A DNA stretch of 64,000 nt, from contig BDIU01000392.1 of the NCBI GenBank assembly GCA_002118135.1, forward strand, positions 47,266-111,265. The letters are read 5' to 3'. Source of the stretch: Trebouxia sp. TZW2008. Lineage: Eukaryota; Chlorophyta; Trebouxiophyceae; Trebouxiales; Trebouxiaceae. This document shows, one piece after another, positions 1-9,410 of the stretch (its first letter is position 1; every line of letters starts with the position of its first letter). The notes under the pieces were generated by a model. The model was not told the DNA's origin, did no database searches, and saw only the letters and a program-made list of their open reading frames with translations. The position numbers and the translations under genes were made by a program.

Positions 1-1700
1 GTACCATTGGTCAGCTGACAGGATGCAGGAACATCCTAGACAGAAGCCTTGTTTGCATGGGCATCTCTGCCTCTGTCATCTGCCTGTCTATCTTTTCCTC
101 CATCAACGGGCACTGCATACCATCATTGGAGAGAAAGCAGAGGTAGCTGCAGAGGAGATTGGACTTTTGAGCAATTGCTATCTATCTGAGACGTTGGTGG
201 CTCAAGGATCTGTACCTGATTGCATGCCCAAAGTCCTAGACCAAAGCCTCTTCTGCATGCGAAAGACCTCTGCCTCTATCAACTGGTTTTGCCCAATTGC
301 TTCCTCCAACAGTTACAGCAGACTCATAGCAAATCATTGGAGAGGGCAGTGAAGCAGAGGTAGCTGCAGAGGACTAATGTTGTGCAGACGCTTTCTGTCT
401 GAGGTAGTTGCGACTGATGAATCCACCAGTTTTGAGCTGACAGAATGCTCAAAATCCTATACAGAAGCGTCTTTGGCATGGGCAAGATCTCTGCCTCTGT
501 CATCTGCCTGGCTATCTTGTCCTGCTTCAACGGTCCCTGCAGATCATCATTGAAGAAGGAAAGATAGCACAGGTAGTAGCAGACAAGGGGTTTGTCATGC
601 AGAAAGCTTCTGTCTGAGATATGTGCGACTCAGTAATCTATACTTTTCATGCGATACAAGCTTAGAGTGTCCTAGATAGAAGCATGTTCTGCATGGGCAG
701 GATCTCTACCTCTGTCGTCTGGGTCCACGCCATAGCGCTTTCCAGTAGTTACAGCAGACTCACAGTAAAATGTTGGAGAGTGCCGTAGAGCAGAGGTAGC
801 TGCAGGGGAGAAGGTGGTTGTCATGCAGACGACTTCTATCTGAGATTAATGCAACTTAGGGATCTATACTTCGTACAAGGCAGGGACGTCCTAGACAAAA
901 GCATCTTCTGCATGGGCAGGGTCTCTGCCTCTGTCATCCGAGGCTGCACAACTTCTTCCTCCACTGGTCATAGCAGGCTCATAGCAAACCATTGGAGAAG
1001 GCAGTAGAGCAGCAGCAGCTGCAGAGGACAAGGGGTTTGCTATGCAAATGGCTTCTGGCCAGAATGTTTGTGACCACTGGTTGTTCTCAACAGCAGGGCA
1101 GACTCATAACAGAACATAGCTGATTCATAGCATACCTGTACCAATACCAAAGGCAGTCAAGCAGCAGTAGCTGCAGAAGGGCAGATGCTGCTCTTGTGGA
1201 GCTGAATTAACTTTCTGGCTGCAGAGCATTACAGCTAGAAGGTTTGCATTGTTGAAATCCTAGACAGAAGGCTGTTGTGCATGCGTAAGACCTCTACCCC
1301 CGCCGTCTACCACTGCTCAGCTGCTTTTCCCAATGGTCATGGCAGACTAATAGCAAACCATTGGAGAAGGCAGTAGAGCAGAGGTGTTTTCAGAGGAGAA
1401 GGGGGTTTGCTATGCAGACGGCTTCTATCTGAAAATTTGCAACTAAGGGGTCTATACTTTTTACCTGATAGCATGCTAGCATATCCTAGACAGTTGCATC
1501 TTTGCATGGGCAGGATCTCTGCCTCTGTCATTTGTTTCTGCTATGCAGCCTTTCCCAATGGTCGCAGCAGACTCACAGCAACCTATTGGAGACGGCAGTA
1601 GAGCAGAGGTAGCTGCAGAGAAGAAAGATTCTGTTGTGCAGACGGCTTTTGACTGGCATGTTTGTGACGGAAACATCTTGAGAAAGTCAAGCTGTCTATT
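1..1700. repeat. Tandem array of ~220-bp units
   Basis: Seven recognisable copies of a block containing 'cctagacag..gcatgggcaggatctctgcctctgtcat' begin near 33, 231, 448, 669, 888, 1257 and 1485. Between them a second shared block ('cagactcatagcaaaccattggag..gcagtagagcagaggtagctgcagagga') recurs. Spacings are 198-228 bp, with one doubled gap where the unit is degenerate. Open frames here are short and shift between copies, so I treat it as non-coding. It may be a splice-junction echo array of a gene lying off the left edge. Confidence 0.8.
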
Positions 1701-1917
1701 TCCACAGCTGTATCTGCTGTTGCTATGGCCTGCAATGCGACCTAAAAGCCTTGCTACAGTGCCCAGTCTTGTCCATTCCAAACTTGTAGTGGTACTTTTT
1801 TGTAAACTGATTGCAACTCAAGGCATCTTCAAATATTCAATCTGTCCTCATCCGTAGCTACATTTGCTGTGTCTTCAGCCTGCAGTGTGAGCTCAAAACC
1901 TCGTCATATTGTCTCTG

Positions 1918-1980
1918 CACAGCACCATAGATACACTGTTTCGCTCCCACAGAGGGAAACAGTGTATCTATGGTGCTGTG
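1918..1980. repeat. Perfect 25-bp inverted repeat, 13-nt loop
   Basis: Arms 1918-1942 and 1956-1980 are exact reverse complements around a 13-nt loop. A 25-bp perfect stem could be a small-RNA precursor, a fold-back transposon remnant or a recent palindromic duplication. No target-site duplication is evident. Confidence 0.9.
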
Positions 1981-1985
1981 GGAGC

Positions 1986-2023
1986 GGGAGCCATGAACTC
2001 AACAAATGGCATTCATGGCTCCC
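1986..2023. repeat. Second inverted repeat, 12-bp arms
   Basis: Arms 1986-1997 and 2012-2023 are exact reverse complements with a 14-nt loop. It sits 6 bp after the larger hairpin, making a tandem pair of stem-loops. Confidence 0.85.
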
Positions 2024-2515
2024 ACACAAACCCTAAAGTTAACCCTAACGCAAATTGCAGCCGGAAAGTCTTGCTCAGTTCAGCTGCGAGGCTGTTTGCT
2101 GTGGCGCCTATGCAGCTGCACATGTTGTCATAATGTTTTTCTGGCCTGTCCAATGTGCTGCACCGTTTGCCTGACAGACCAGCAGGCTTTGTGACGTCAA
2201 GCACACGTTGTCATGGGTCCCACATACGCCCTATGGCAATATAGCAAGATGAAGACTTCTGTGATGGTTTCAGCTGTGAGGCTGCTTGCTCTGGAGTCAC
2301 ACAGCTGCACTTGATGTCAAAATGTTTTTCTGGAATGTCCAATGTGCTGCACCGTTTGCCTGACAGGCTTTGTGACATTGAACACACGTTGTTATGCTCC
2401 GCATGCACCTCAACATGAAGCTCTGTGATGATTTCAGATGTAAGGCTACTTGCTCTTACACAGCTGTACTTTGGGAGAAGTTCTTGCTTCTCCCTTTTGT
2501 CATCTGACAAATTTT

Positions 2516-2565
2516 GGTCTGGTCTGGTCTGGTCTGGTCTGGTCTGGTCTGGTCTGGTCTGGTCT
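2516..2565. repeat. (GGTCT)10 microsatellite
   Basis: Ten uninterrupted copies of the 5-mer GGTCT. Confidence 0.97.
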
Positions 2566-2890
2566 GATCACTGGGCTTGAATAGACTGTATGTTGGTACA
2601 GTCAATGCCTGCTAAACCACAACACACAGTGTCTTGTGTTGCAGAAGCCAACGACTCCAATGCCATGCAGCACAATGTGCTCCAATTCTTCATGAATGCG
2701 TCAGTCCCAGAACACTGCACCCCAGCTAGGACTTGCCTTGCTCATAGCTGTTTTCAGCGAGCTGGTTTGCGTGAGTTGGGTGGTCAGCACGATCTCACCT
2801 CTCTGCATGGTGACTGAATGCGGTTGGGATTGTCACATTTCATTGTTGCGGCAACGCTCGCATCAGGAATGGCCTGTGCAGAATGCAGGA

Positions 2891-3360
2891 CAGACAGCGA
2901 CGCATCGCATCATAGCTTCAGCAAGGGGCCGGCCCCCAGTCCCTCCCACCCCTCGGGCGGGGCCTGCCCTGAGCCTGAGGGGTAGTCGGGGGTTCATGCT
3001 CCTTACCCCTTGACCACAAAAATGATGCATTTTGTCACTTGCAACTAGTGCAGCGGTATTGAGCTCAGGAAGAGGTTGTGCCGGATGCAGAACAGACAGC
3101 AATGCGTCACATCACAGCTTCACTTTCACAGCAAGGCGCCGACTGCCAGACCCCCTGCTCCAGTCCTCAGAGAACATCCGCTCTAGGCGCTGGGGATGCT
3201 GAGCATCATGTTCTCATTCTGATCGATATTGAAATTCATGCATCAATATCGCCATTTGCAACTGGTGCAGCAGCTGTGGTTTGAGAAATCTGATGTGCAT
3301 GCTGCAGAACAGACAGCGATGCATCGCATCACAGCTTCAGTTTCACAGCAAGGGGGCGGC
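2891..3360. repeat. Three ~210-bp spaced direct repeats
   Basis: Copies of a 35-40 bp block with 'gcag|aacagacagcgatgcatcgcatcacagcttca' occur at 2891, 3093 and 3310. The leading 'cag' resembles a splice acceptor, so these may be acceptor-side echoes of an exon not identified. Confidence 0.7.
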
Positions 3361-3478
3361 CTCCAGACCCCCCCACCCCTCAGGCGGGGTCTGCTCTGAG
3401 CCCCCGGGGCATCCAAGGGGGGTCTGTTCTGAGTCCCAGGGGTAGCCAGGGGGGTATCCCTCTACCCCTATCACCCAG

Positions 3479-5585
3479 AACCAGCAGTGCTAGAGAGGTG
3501 GCCACCACTGCTAAGCCCCGTCCAGACAGCTCTTTTGCTGTCAAGGTGAGGAACGCAATGATTTTGCTTGATCAGTCTGTCCCTTGGCACAACGTCTGTC
3601 AAGTTGCATTTGCCATCCTTTAACCAAACCCTCCTGTGCTCTTATGGTCAATTTGCATTGACCTGCTGTATCAGAATGCTGTACTTCTGTTATCTGCAAT
3701 GTGGTTTGGCGCTCGGAGCTTGCCTGTTCTCTGCCTTGCTGCACACAGATGTAATGTGTGTGTCACATCCAGCCCAAACAGCTTTGGTATGCTACACACT
3801 GTGCAAGATGTGTATCTGAAGTTTTGTCTGTGTACTTGTAGGAGCAATACATCACAGCCAAGTATGTGGACAGGAGATATGCCACGGGCTGTGTGCCAGC
3901 TGTGAAGGGCGTTCCCCAAACAGCCCTCTGGGATGCAGTTGAAGGAGGGTCCATCAGGTCAGTGGTCTTCTTCTTATTTGTGTAGCAGTCACTGCTGATC
4001 CAGTCCTTTGCAACCGGGTTGTTGGGACTGTATGCTTTGATAAGCATATCATATGGCATCAGACGTCATAAAAAAGACGCCCAGAACAAGCCTGCCTGGC
4101 AAGATAGGACTTGGCCCACACACACCTAGAAGATGGACAAGCCGGCTTGGCGAGGTGAAAGCCTTGCGCATAGGCTTGATAGTGTAACTAACTCGAACTT
4201 ATGAAAGGCTGTGCATCAAATCCTTGCGCATGTGCTTGGCTGAACTGTTGTGGTGCTGTGATCTGCAGAGAGGCTGTGCAAGCTGTGGTGAATGGCGCAG
4301 ACATCAACGCCTGCTGTATGGGCCCAGCAGCAGTTGAGCTGATCAGGGACACTAATGCTTTGGCTGGAGGGGCCGATGCGGAGCCTGCCATCACTACAGA
4401 GAGCCTCACAGCGCTACATTTTGCTTGCCAGGTACGATATCCAGCAGACATCATCAAACTCGTTTTGTCTGGGACCACAGCGTGTCACTTGATCCTAAAG
4501 TATACAGGCCCGGAGCCCAAGCTCTAAGGGCGTCACAGCGCATTGTGCACTTTGCTTGCCACACGTGACAAATCTTGATAATGCCTGCTGCTACCAAACT
4601 GTCAGCTTGCTATGGTACAGATATGTAACATGATATAGTGCCATGGCACAAAATTTGTAAGAGCCTTGTAGCGCTGCACTTTGCATGCTGGTTGAGAGAT
4701 GCCCATGTCAAGCCTGCCCAATTGCAGAACTAGCATTGGCATTCAGCTTGAAAACGAACCGCGCTGACATTGCGCAAGGCATTCACTGCAATGCTCAAGA
4801 AAAAAGCGTTATTGCAGACTGGTGACGTGTCTCTGATGGAGTACTTGCTGCAAAATGGGGCCAAATGGGATAAATCTGATCCTTATGGCAGGTCACCGCT
4901 ACATTACTGTATACTTCATGAAAGGCATCAGGCTGCTAAGCAACTGCTGAGAAGGTAAAACTCAAAAGATCATGCAGTTGCCTGCTTCAGGACATTTTGT
5001 TGCAAACCTGGCGTTGTCCAAGACGCCTCCGTGGTCCTTTCTGTACTATTTGTGAAGATCTGTGAGGCAGTGCACAGCTGTGCCCATGGTTTCAATCTTT
5101 GCAGTGTCCAGGACCTAAGGCACAATGTTTTGCAAAGGCTGTAGTGTGTACAGGATTGAGCATGCAAACTGTGTGCGTCGCATACCTATCCATGCTGTTC
5201 AAGTGCGTCGTCAATGCCACAGATTGCACAGCAAGCAACGTCGAAGTGCGTGTAGATGCACCCTACGCCATGTGCATTGGTATAGGGCACACTATATTGC
5301 TGTTCCATTGCATTTCAGCTGTTGATGAGACTGCAGATATCAGGTGGCTTTGTTGGCCATTGCACTGCAAGTCAGTACTGCAGACTTGCGTGCGCAATCA
5401 TCCCAACATGCACAAGTCATTGTGGGACGTTATAGCAAACAATATTTTCTTTGCTGACTGAGAGCTTGTGGTCGTGCAGAGGTGCCGACAAAAACGCGCA
5501 AGACGTGCTAGGGCAGAACGCAATGGCGATGGCTGTCAGGAAAGGAAGCGTCGCCGACGAGGAGCTGTTTTTGATGCTATCATAA
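3479..5585 (+). CDS. ACAP/AGD-like ArfGAP with ankyrin repeats, 3' part
   Basis: C-terminal part of a membrane-traffic regulator of the ArfGAP-ankyrin type, a family that stimulates GTP hydrolysis by Arf GTPases at membranes. Exons: about 3479-3545 (start uncertain), 3842-3957, 4269-4431, 4818-4954, 5480-5585; they join in phase and end in TAA. The second exon encodes 'EQYITAKYVDRRYATG', matching the linker after ArfGAP domains, and the preceding exon ends 'AKPRPDSSFAVK', also typical. Ankyrin signatures follow: 'LWDAVEGG', 'VVNGADINA', 'TALHFACQ', 'LLQNGAKWD', 'GRSPLHYCILHERHQAAK', then 'GADKNAQDVLGQNAMAMAV'. The BAR, PH and CxxC zinc-finger parts expected upstream were not found, so the ArfGAP assignment rests on the linker and ankyrin order. 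Another ankyrin protein is the alternative. Confidence 0.7.
4528..4705 (+). repeat. Two donor-side echoes of the 4269-4431 exon
   Basis: The exon end 'agcctcacagcgctacattttgcttgccag|gtacg' is repeated in decayed form at about 4528-4566 and 4660-4700. Both copies have lost the GT donor and lie in the intron downstream of the true exon. Confidence 0.7.
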
Positions 5586-5821
5586 CTGCCTGCCTCATGT
5601 CATCATCGCACTTGCACATGGCAGAATTTCATTGACTCAACAGCTCAGCCGTGATTGTCTCATGGCCACGACTCAAAGTGCAGATAACAGTCTTGATTGC
5701 CTCAGCAGGGAGTGTTTGTTCATAGGCAAGCTGACACTCTGTGCTCTGTCACCAAGCATGGAATGTGATGTGCCTCTCTCAGTGTGTTCAGTCTGTCAAG
5801 CTGTGTGCAGTGTGCCAAGCT

Positions 5822-5905
5822 TAGCTTGTTGTAATTTCATGTCTCAAGGTAGCTTGATGTAATTTCATGTCTCAAGGTAGCTTGATGTAATTTCATGTCT
5901 CAGGG
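5822..5905 (+). repeat. 28-bp triplicate carrying TGTAA
   Basis: Three near-identical copies of 'tagcttgatgtaatttcatgtctcaagg' start at 5822, 5850 and 5878. Each holds a TGTAA, the usual chlorophyte poly(A) signal, about 240-300 bp after the ankyrin gene stop. This may be a reiterated 3' end signal. Confidence 0.6.
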
Positions 5906-6709
5906 AGGGTCTGACTTACACTGAACATACATGTCTGACAGACTGCGTGCTGCTGAATGAACAGAATGAATTAACACAAAGCTGCACAGGCATAGCAGAT
6001 CTTGGTCAGGCTGTGTTTGTGATTGCCTGCTTTGCTGTCTCTGCTTTACAGCAGGCTGGGCAAGTGTGAATGGCTTGTAGCAAGCAGCTGCTGGCAGGGA
6101 TTGTTCCACCACCATTGTCGTCAATGTTCAATGGTGGCTGTTTTGAGGCTGCATCATAGCATTGCAAAGACTTAGCATAATGTTGAACAGCTACTGTGGT
6201 GAAGGCCCAGCAGCTGATGCTGCTGTACATTAGATCTGTTAGCATCCTGTCAAGTGCAATTCATCAAAACTTACAGCCTGTGGTTGACTAGTAGTATCTG
6301 CTGCAGACAAGCAGTCCATGAAATTGCATGTTACAGTCCAGAGACAAGACATCATGAGACTGCTTGCAAATTTGCTTGTCAAGCTGCATTCAGTAGCTAG
6401 TGTATAAACACACAGTGCACCAACACGTGTCTAAGGCAAACTGCTACAGAGGTGTCAAGAGTCACAAGTCCTGAATGACGGCGTGGACAACACACCATTG
6501 GTAAGCTGGATATCAAAACCAGCATGGCCATCTCAGCCACTTGCAGAAGCAAGCGTTACCAGGATGCACGACGAGGACGTGTGGCCATATAGCATCCCGC
6601 CCATCACTCCAGGCACCCACATGCCAGCTGGAGATCATCAGGTTGCAAGGGAAGAAGGTGGTTGTGATGTTGGAAGTGGTAGGCTAGTAGGCAACCTTGG
6701 GCAGATGTT

Positions 6710-7010
6710 GTGCAAAGGTAGGCAGTATTGGGCAAAAGTGGTCATCTTTGAGCAATGATGGGCAAAGGTGATCAACAATGGGCATAGGTAGGCAAGGTTG
6801 GGCAATGGTAGGCACAGCAGTAGGCATGATTGGGCCATGGTAAGCCAGCATGGCCATGATAGGCAAATGGTGGACAAGGATTGGCAGTGATAGGCAAGGT
6901 TGGGCAATGGTAGGCACAACAGTAGGCAGGATCGGGCCATGGTAGGCAGTACTGGGCCTTGGAGAGCCAAAATGAGCAGCATGAGCAATGTTGAGCAATT
7001 GAAGGCAATG
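6710..7010. repeat. Degenerate short tandem repeat
   Basis: Irregular reiteration of 'gggcaatggtaggca', 'agtaggcatgattgggccatggta' and related strings on the plus strand. Frames through it are repeat artefacts. Confidence 0.8.
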
Positions 7011-7594
7011 GTGTGCATGCTTACCTGCTATCGGGCTTGACTAATAACGGTCCTGGTGCAACACTGCCCGTCAAGGAGGTACGCTCCACTGAAGGGAAGC
7101 TGCATCGCGACCCACGAACAGGAGGTCCAGGCGAGTCCCAATGACAACACAAGAGGAGCTAGCAGGGCCGGTCTCTAAATGCTGTGCCTTGAAAGACTAT
7201 GGAAGGCGTACCAACAGTATCCAACGGTGTGACGCTGCAGAGCTACAAATTCAAACCACTGTTGTAGCGATCAAGATCTTGCCTGAACTACCTGGTTGCT
7301 ACAGATGGACATCCGCTTGGAAACAGGACTTGCCAAGAGCAGTCGCACATCAAGTCCCCAGGCTGTGTCAATAAGTCACAGGTAGTGCTGAACCGTTGAA
7401 TCTATTTCAAACATACTGAGCAGCGACACTGGTCAGATTGACTCATAGAAGGGCAGGACGAGCTCACAACAGTGCAGCAGAGCTAGACCACCGTGCGCGT
7501 GACGGCTCAGAATGCTACATAGCGAGCTAGATAGCGCGGAGTGTCGAGCTAACGTGCTTCCAGTCAAAATAAAGGCGCCTTTGGCACAGCTTTC

Positions 7595-7633
7595 AGGGCG
7601 TTGCCTTCAATTTTGACCGAACAGCCCTTGTAA
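7595..7633 (+). promoter_or_regulatory. Orphan histone-type promoter element
   Basis: The order AGGGCG - spacer - TTGACCGA(A)CAGCCCTTG matches, on the plus strand, the element found on the minus strand ahead of H2A (26882-26923) and H2B (29654-29692) in this window. In those genes the element lies about 115-140 bp before the ATG. Here ATGs lie at 7753 and 7763. No histone-like protein follows. A short exon from 7763 ('MLTLENHCACE') could splice onward, but this is speculative. Confidence 0.55.
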
Positions 7634-8149
7634 ACGCCCTCAGTCGAATTCGCAAGGAAATCGCTTCAAAAGGACAACTCAGCCAATCCTGTGGCATACT
7701 TGCATCAAGCTGCTTGGCGCTTCGCATATACTCTGACTGTCTGTGTGTGCAGATGTTGAGCCATGCTCACGCTGGAGAACCACTGTGCCTGTGAAGGTGA
7801 CCGCATGTCTTTAGCCAAAACTTCAACCTGTTACCTTGGTATTGTCTGACTGCAGGGTGTTTGCTGACTGAGCCTTCGAACACAGACATTTTGGAAGTCA
7901 GGTCGGGCACCCACAGGTAGTCTGCTAACTGGCTCACGGCTTTTTGGCAGTGAGTCCGGGCGATGCAACTCTGGTCGCCCGAGATGCTTGCCAGCTTGTC
8001 CCTGAGTTAAGCGCAGACTGGTGTGGGTGGAACCAGCTAATGTCCCTTTCTGTGACATGCTTAATGCATGAGATCACAGGTCGTGTTGACGTGATGCTGA
8101 AGCCAAGATGTTGGTTCTTGGCTGTGAAGTCATGCTTCCTCCTGGGCAG

Positions 8150-8380
8150 CATGCACTCCCTAGCGTAGCCGCAAGGCAAGGGAGTTGCAAAGCTGCTGCA
8201 CACTCCCTAGCATGGCCGCAAGCTTGAGGCAGGGGGGTTGCAAAGTTGTAGCTGTGCCATCTGGCCAGCAGGCACTCTCTAGCATGGCCGCAGAGTTGCA
8301 AAGGTTTTGCTGTACTGTATGCTGTACTGTATGACCAGCATGCACTCCCTAGCATGGCCGCAAGCTTGAGGCAGGGGAAG
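8150..8380. repeat. Four copies of a 'cactccctagcatggccgc' block
   Basis: Copies start near 8153, 8202, 8272 and 8342. Three continue with 'aagcttgaggcagggg' or a truncated version. The last copy leads into a longer open plus-strand segment, which fits the acceptor-side echo pattern seen elsewhere. Confidence 0.7.
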
Positions 8381-9410
8381 TGCAAGTTTTGTGGGGTAGT
8401 GTATGGCCACACCTCCTCGCGGTGTACCCTGTCCACGTTTGCAGCCTTCAAGCTGCAGACGGCTGAGATGGCCATCGTGTCATTGTCAACGCCATATCTG
8501 TGTTGTTTCAACACAACCTTGCAAAGGAAGCCACTCTGCTGAGCAACTGTCATACCGTCCATTTGCATGTTAAGAGTTATGCTGGCCTGCTTAGTTTGCA
8601 ATACCGTTTTCTGCCATCTTGAGGGTAACCACTCTCCAGCTTGTGTACACACTGATGTCGACCGTAGCTCTGATTCCATACCTTTCCATTGATAGCTGGG
8701 TGCAGTTCTGAACGAACAGAGTATCGAAGCCATGCGAAGGTCGGAGTCATGTCAGCAACTCATGTACAAATTAATTGGGACTGTACAGACAGTCTTTGAA
8801 CAAGCAGACTTGCAAACGCAACAACAGCCTGGCCCAAGTTCTTACGGAGTTGCAATGCACATTGTTTTACTTAGCTTGGTCATCTGGAAGCAGACTGCAC
8901 TGACGAGCAAGCTTTGCACATTGTTTTGTTGGCTTGGTATCCAGGTTGACCACTTAATCGAGTTGACCACTTAACAAGTCGTTCTACAATGTCTGTGTCA
9001 TGGTGCACATCATGTATACATGCGATGCTTGTTGCATAAGGCTCTTGCATGGATGGCTGTTGTGTTGCAAACTGAATAGTCACTGCGTGCTTGAGAATTC
9101 AGTGAACATACAACATGCATGCACCCTGAGGCAGATCAAGTCACACAGCAAAAGCAGTTACTCTACTGTAGGCACCGCTCAAATCTCACACACTGAAACA
9201 GGCTTGAACCCCCAATCTAGCTGAGCCCCTTTGACAAGCCCATCAGCTGAGCCCTTTGTGCTCTGAAACCAAACTCAACAAGTGAATGCACAACAGTCAT
9301 TGCAATGCACTGCACGCTTCACGTTGCGTCAGGCTGCATACACCTCAGCCTGGGTGTGAGATGTGTCATTGACGCTCTCAAGCTAAAGAGACCATTGTTC
9401 CTCAAACACC

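Larger units (their letters stand above)
1701..3478. other. No confident gene; hairpins, microsatellite and GC-rich repeats
   Basis: No exon could be assigned. The stretch holds two perfect inverted repeats (1918-2023), a (GGTCT)n run (2516-2565) and three copies of a block starting 'cagacagcgatgcatcgcat' near 2891, 3093 and 3310 (spacing 202 and 217 bp). Two of these copies run into C/G-rich tracts (about 2925-3010 and 3355-3475). The missing 5' exons of the following ankyrin gene, including any ArfGAP zinc finger, should lie here or off the window, but I did not find them. Confidence 0.6.
6510..8480. repeat. Inverted homologous pair (6510-6612 minus / 8390-8480 plus)
   Basis: Minus-strand 6510-6612 and plus-strand 8390-8480 share 'tatggccacac.tcctcg', then 'ggctgagatggccat' at matching spacing. 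Translated, both give a similar 'YGHTSS.C.L.T.A' stretch. They could be remnants of a duplicated exon in opposite orientations. No family was recognised. Confidence 0.6.
5586..9410. other. No confident gene; repeats, orphan promoter element, inverted homology
   Basis: Contents: a TGTAA-bearing 28-bp triplicate (5822-5905), a degenerate GGCA-rich repeat (6710-7010), a histone-type promoter element (7595-7633), a four-copy block (8150-8380) and an inverted homologous pair (6510/8390). Short exon-like segments exist, for example on the minus strand at 7022-7120 before a GTAAGC donor, but no chain of exons with family similarity could be assembled. An unrecognised divergent gene pair around 7.6 kb is possible. 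Confidence 0.5.

Noticed and set aside
2033..2052. Telomere-like 'aaccctaaagttaaccctaac'
   Set aside because: Only two imperfect CCCTAA units inside a unique region; no telomeric array.
3355..3478. GC-rich tract as a coding exon of the ankyrin gene
   Set aside because: C/G runs repeat the tract at 2925-3010 and do not encode the expected ArfGAP residues in any frame.
8074..8733. 219-residue minus-strand open frame
   Set aside because: Half of it runs through a four-copy repeat and the rest shows no family similarity. Composition does not look coding.
9190..9265. Minus-strand tRNA-like segment with B box 'ggttcaagcc'
   Set aside because: No acceptor or anticodon stem forms convincingly, so it was left out of the feature list.
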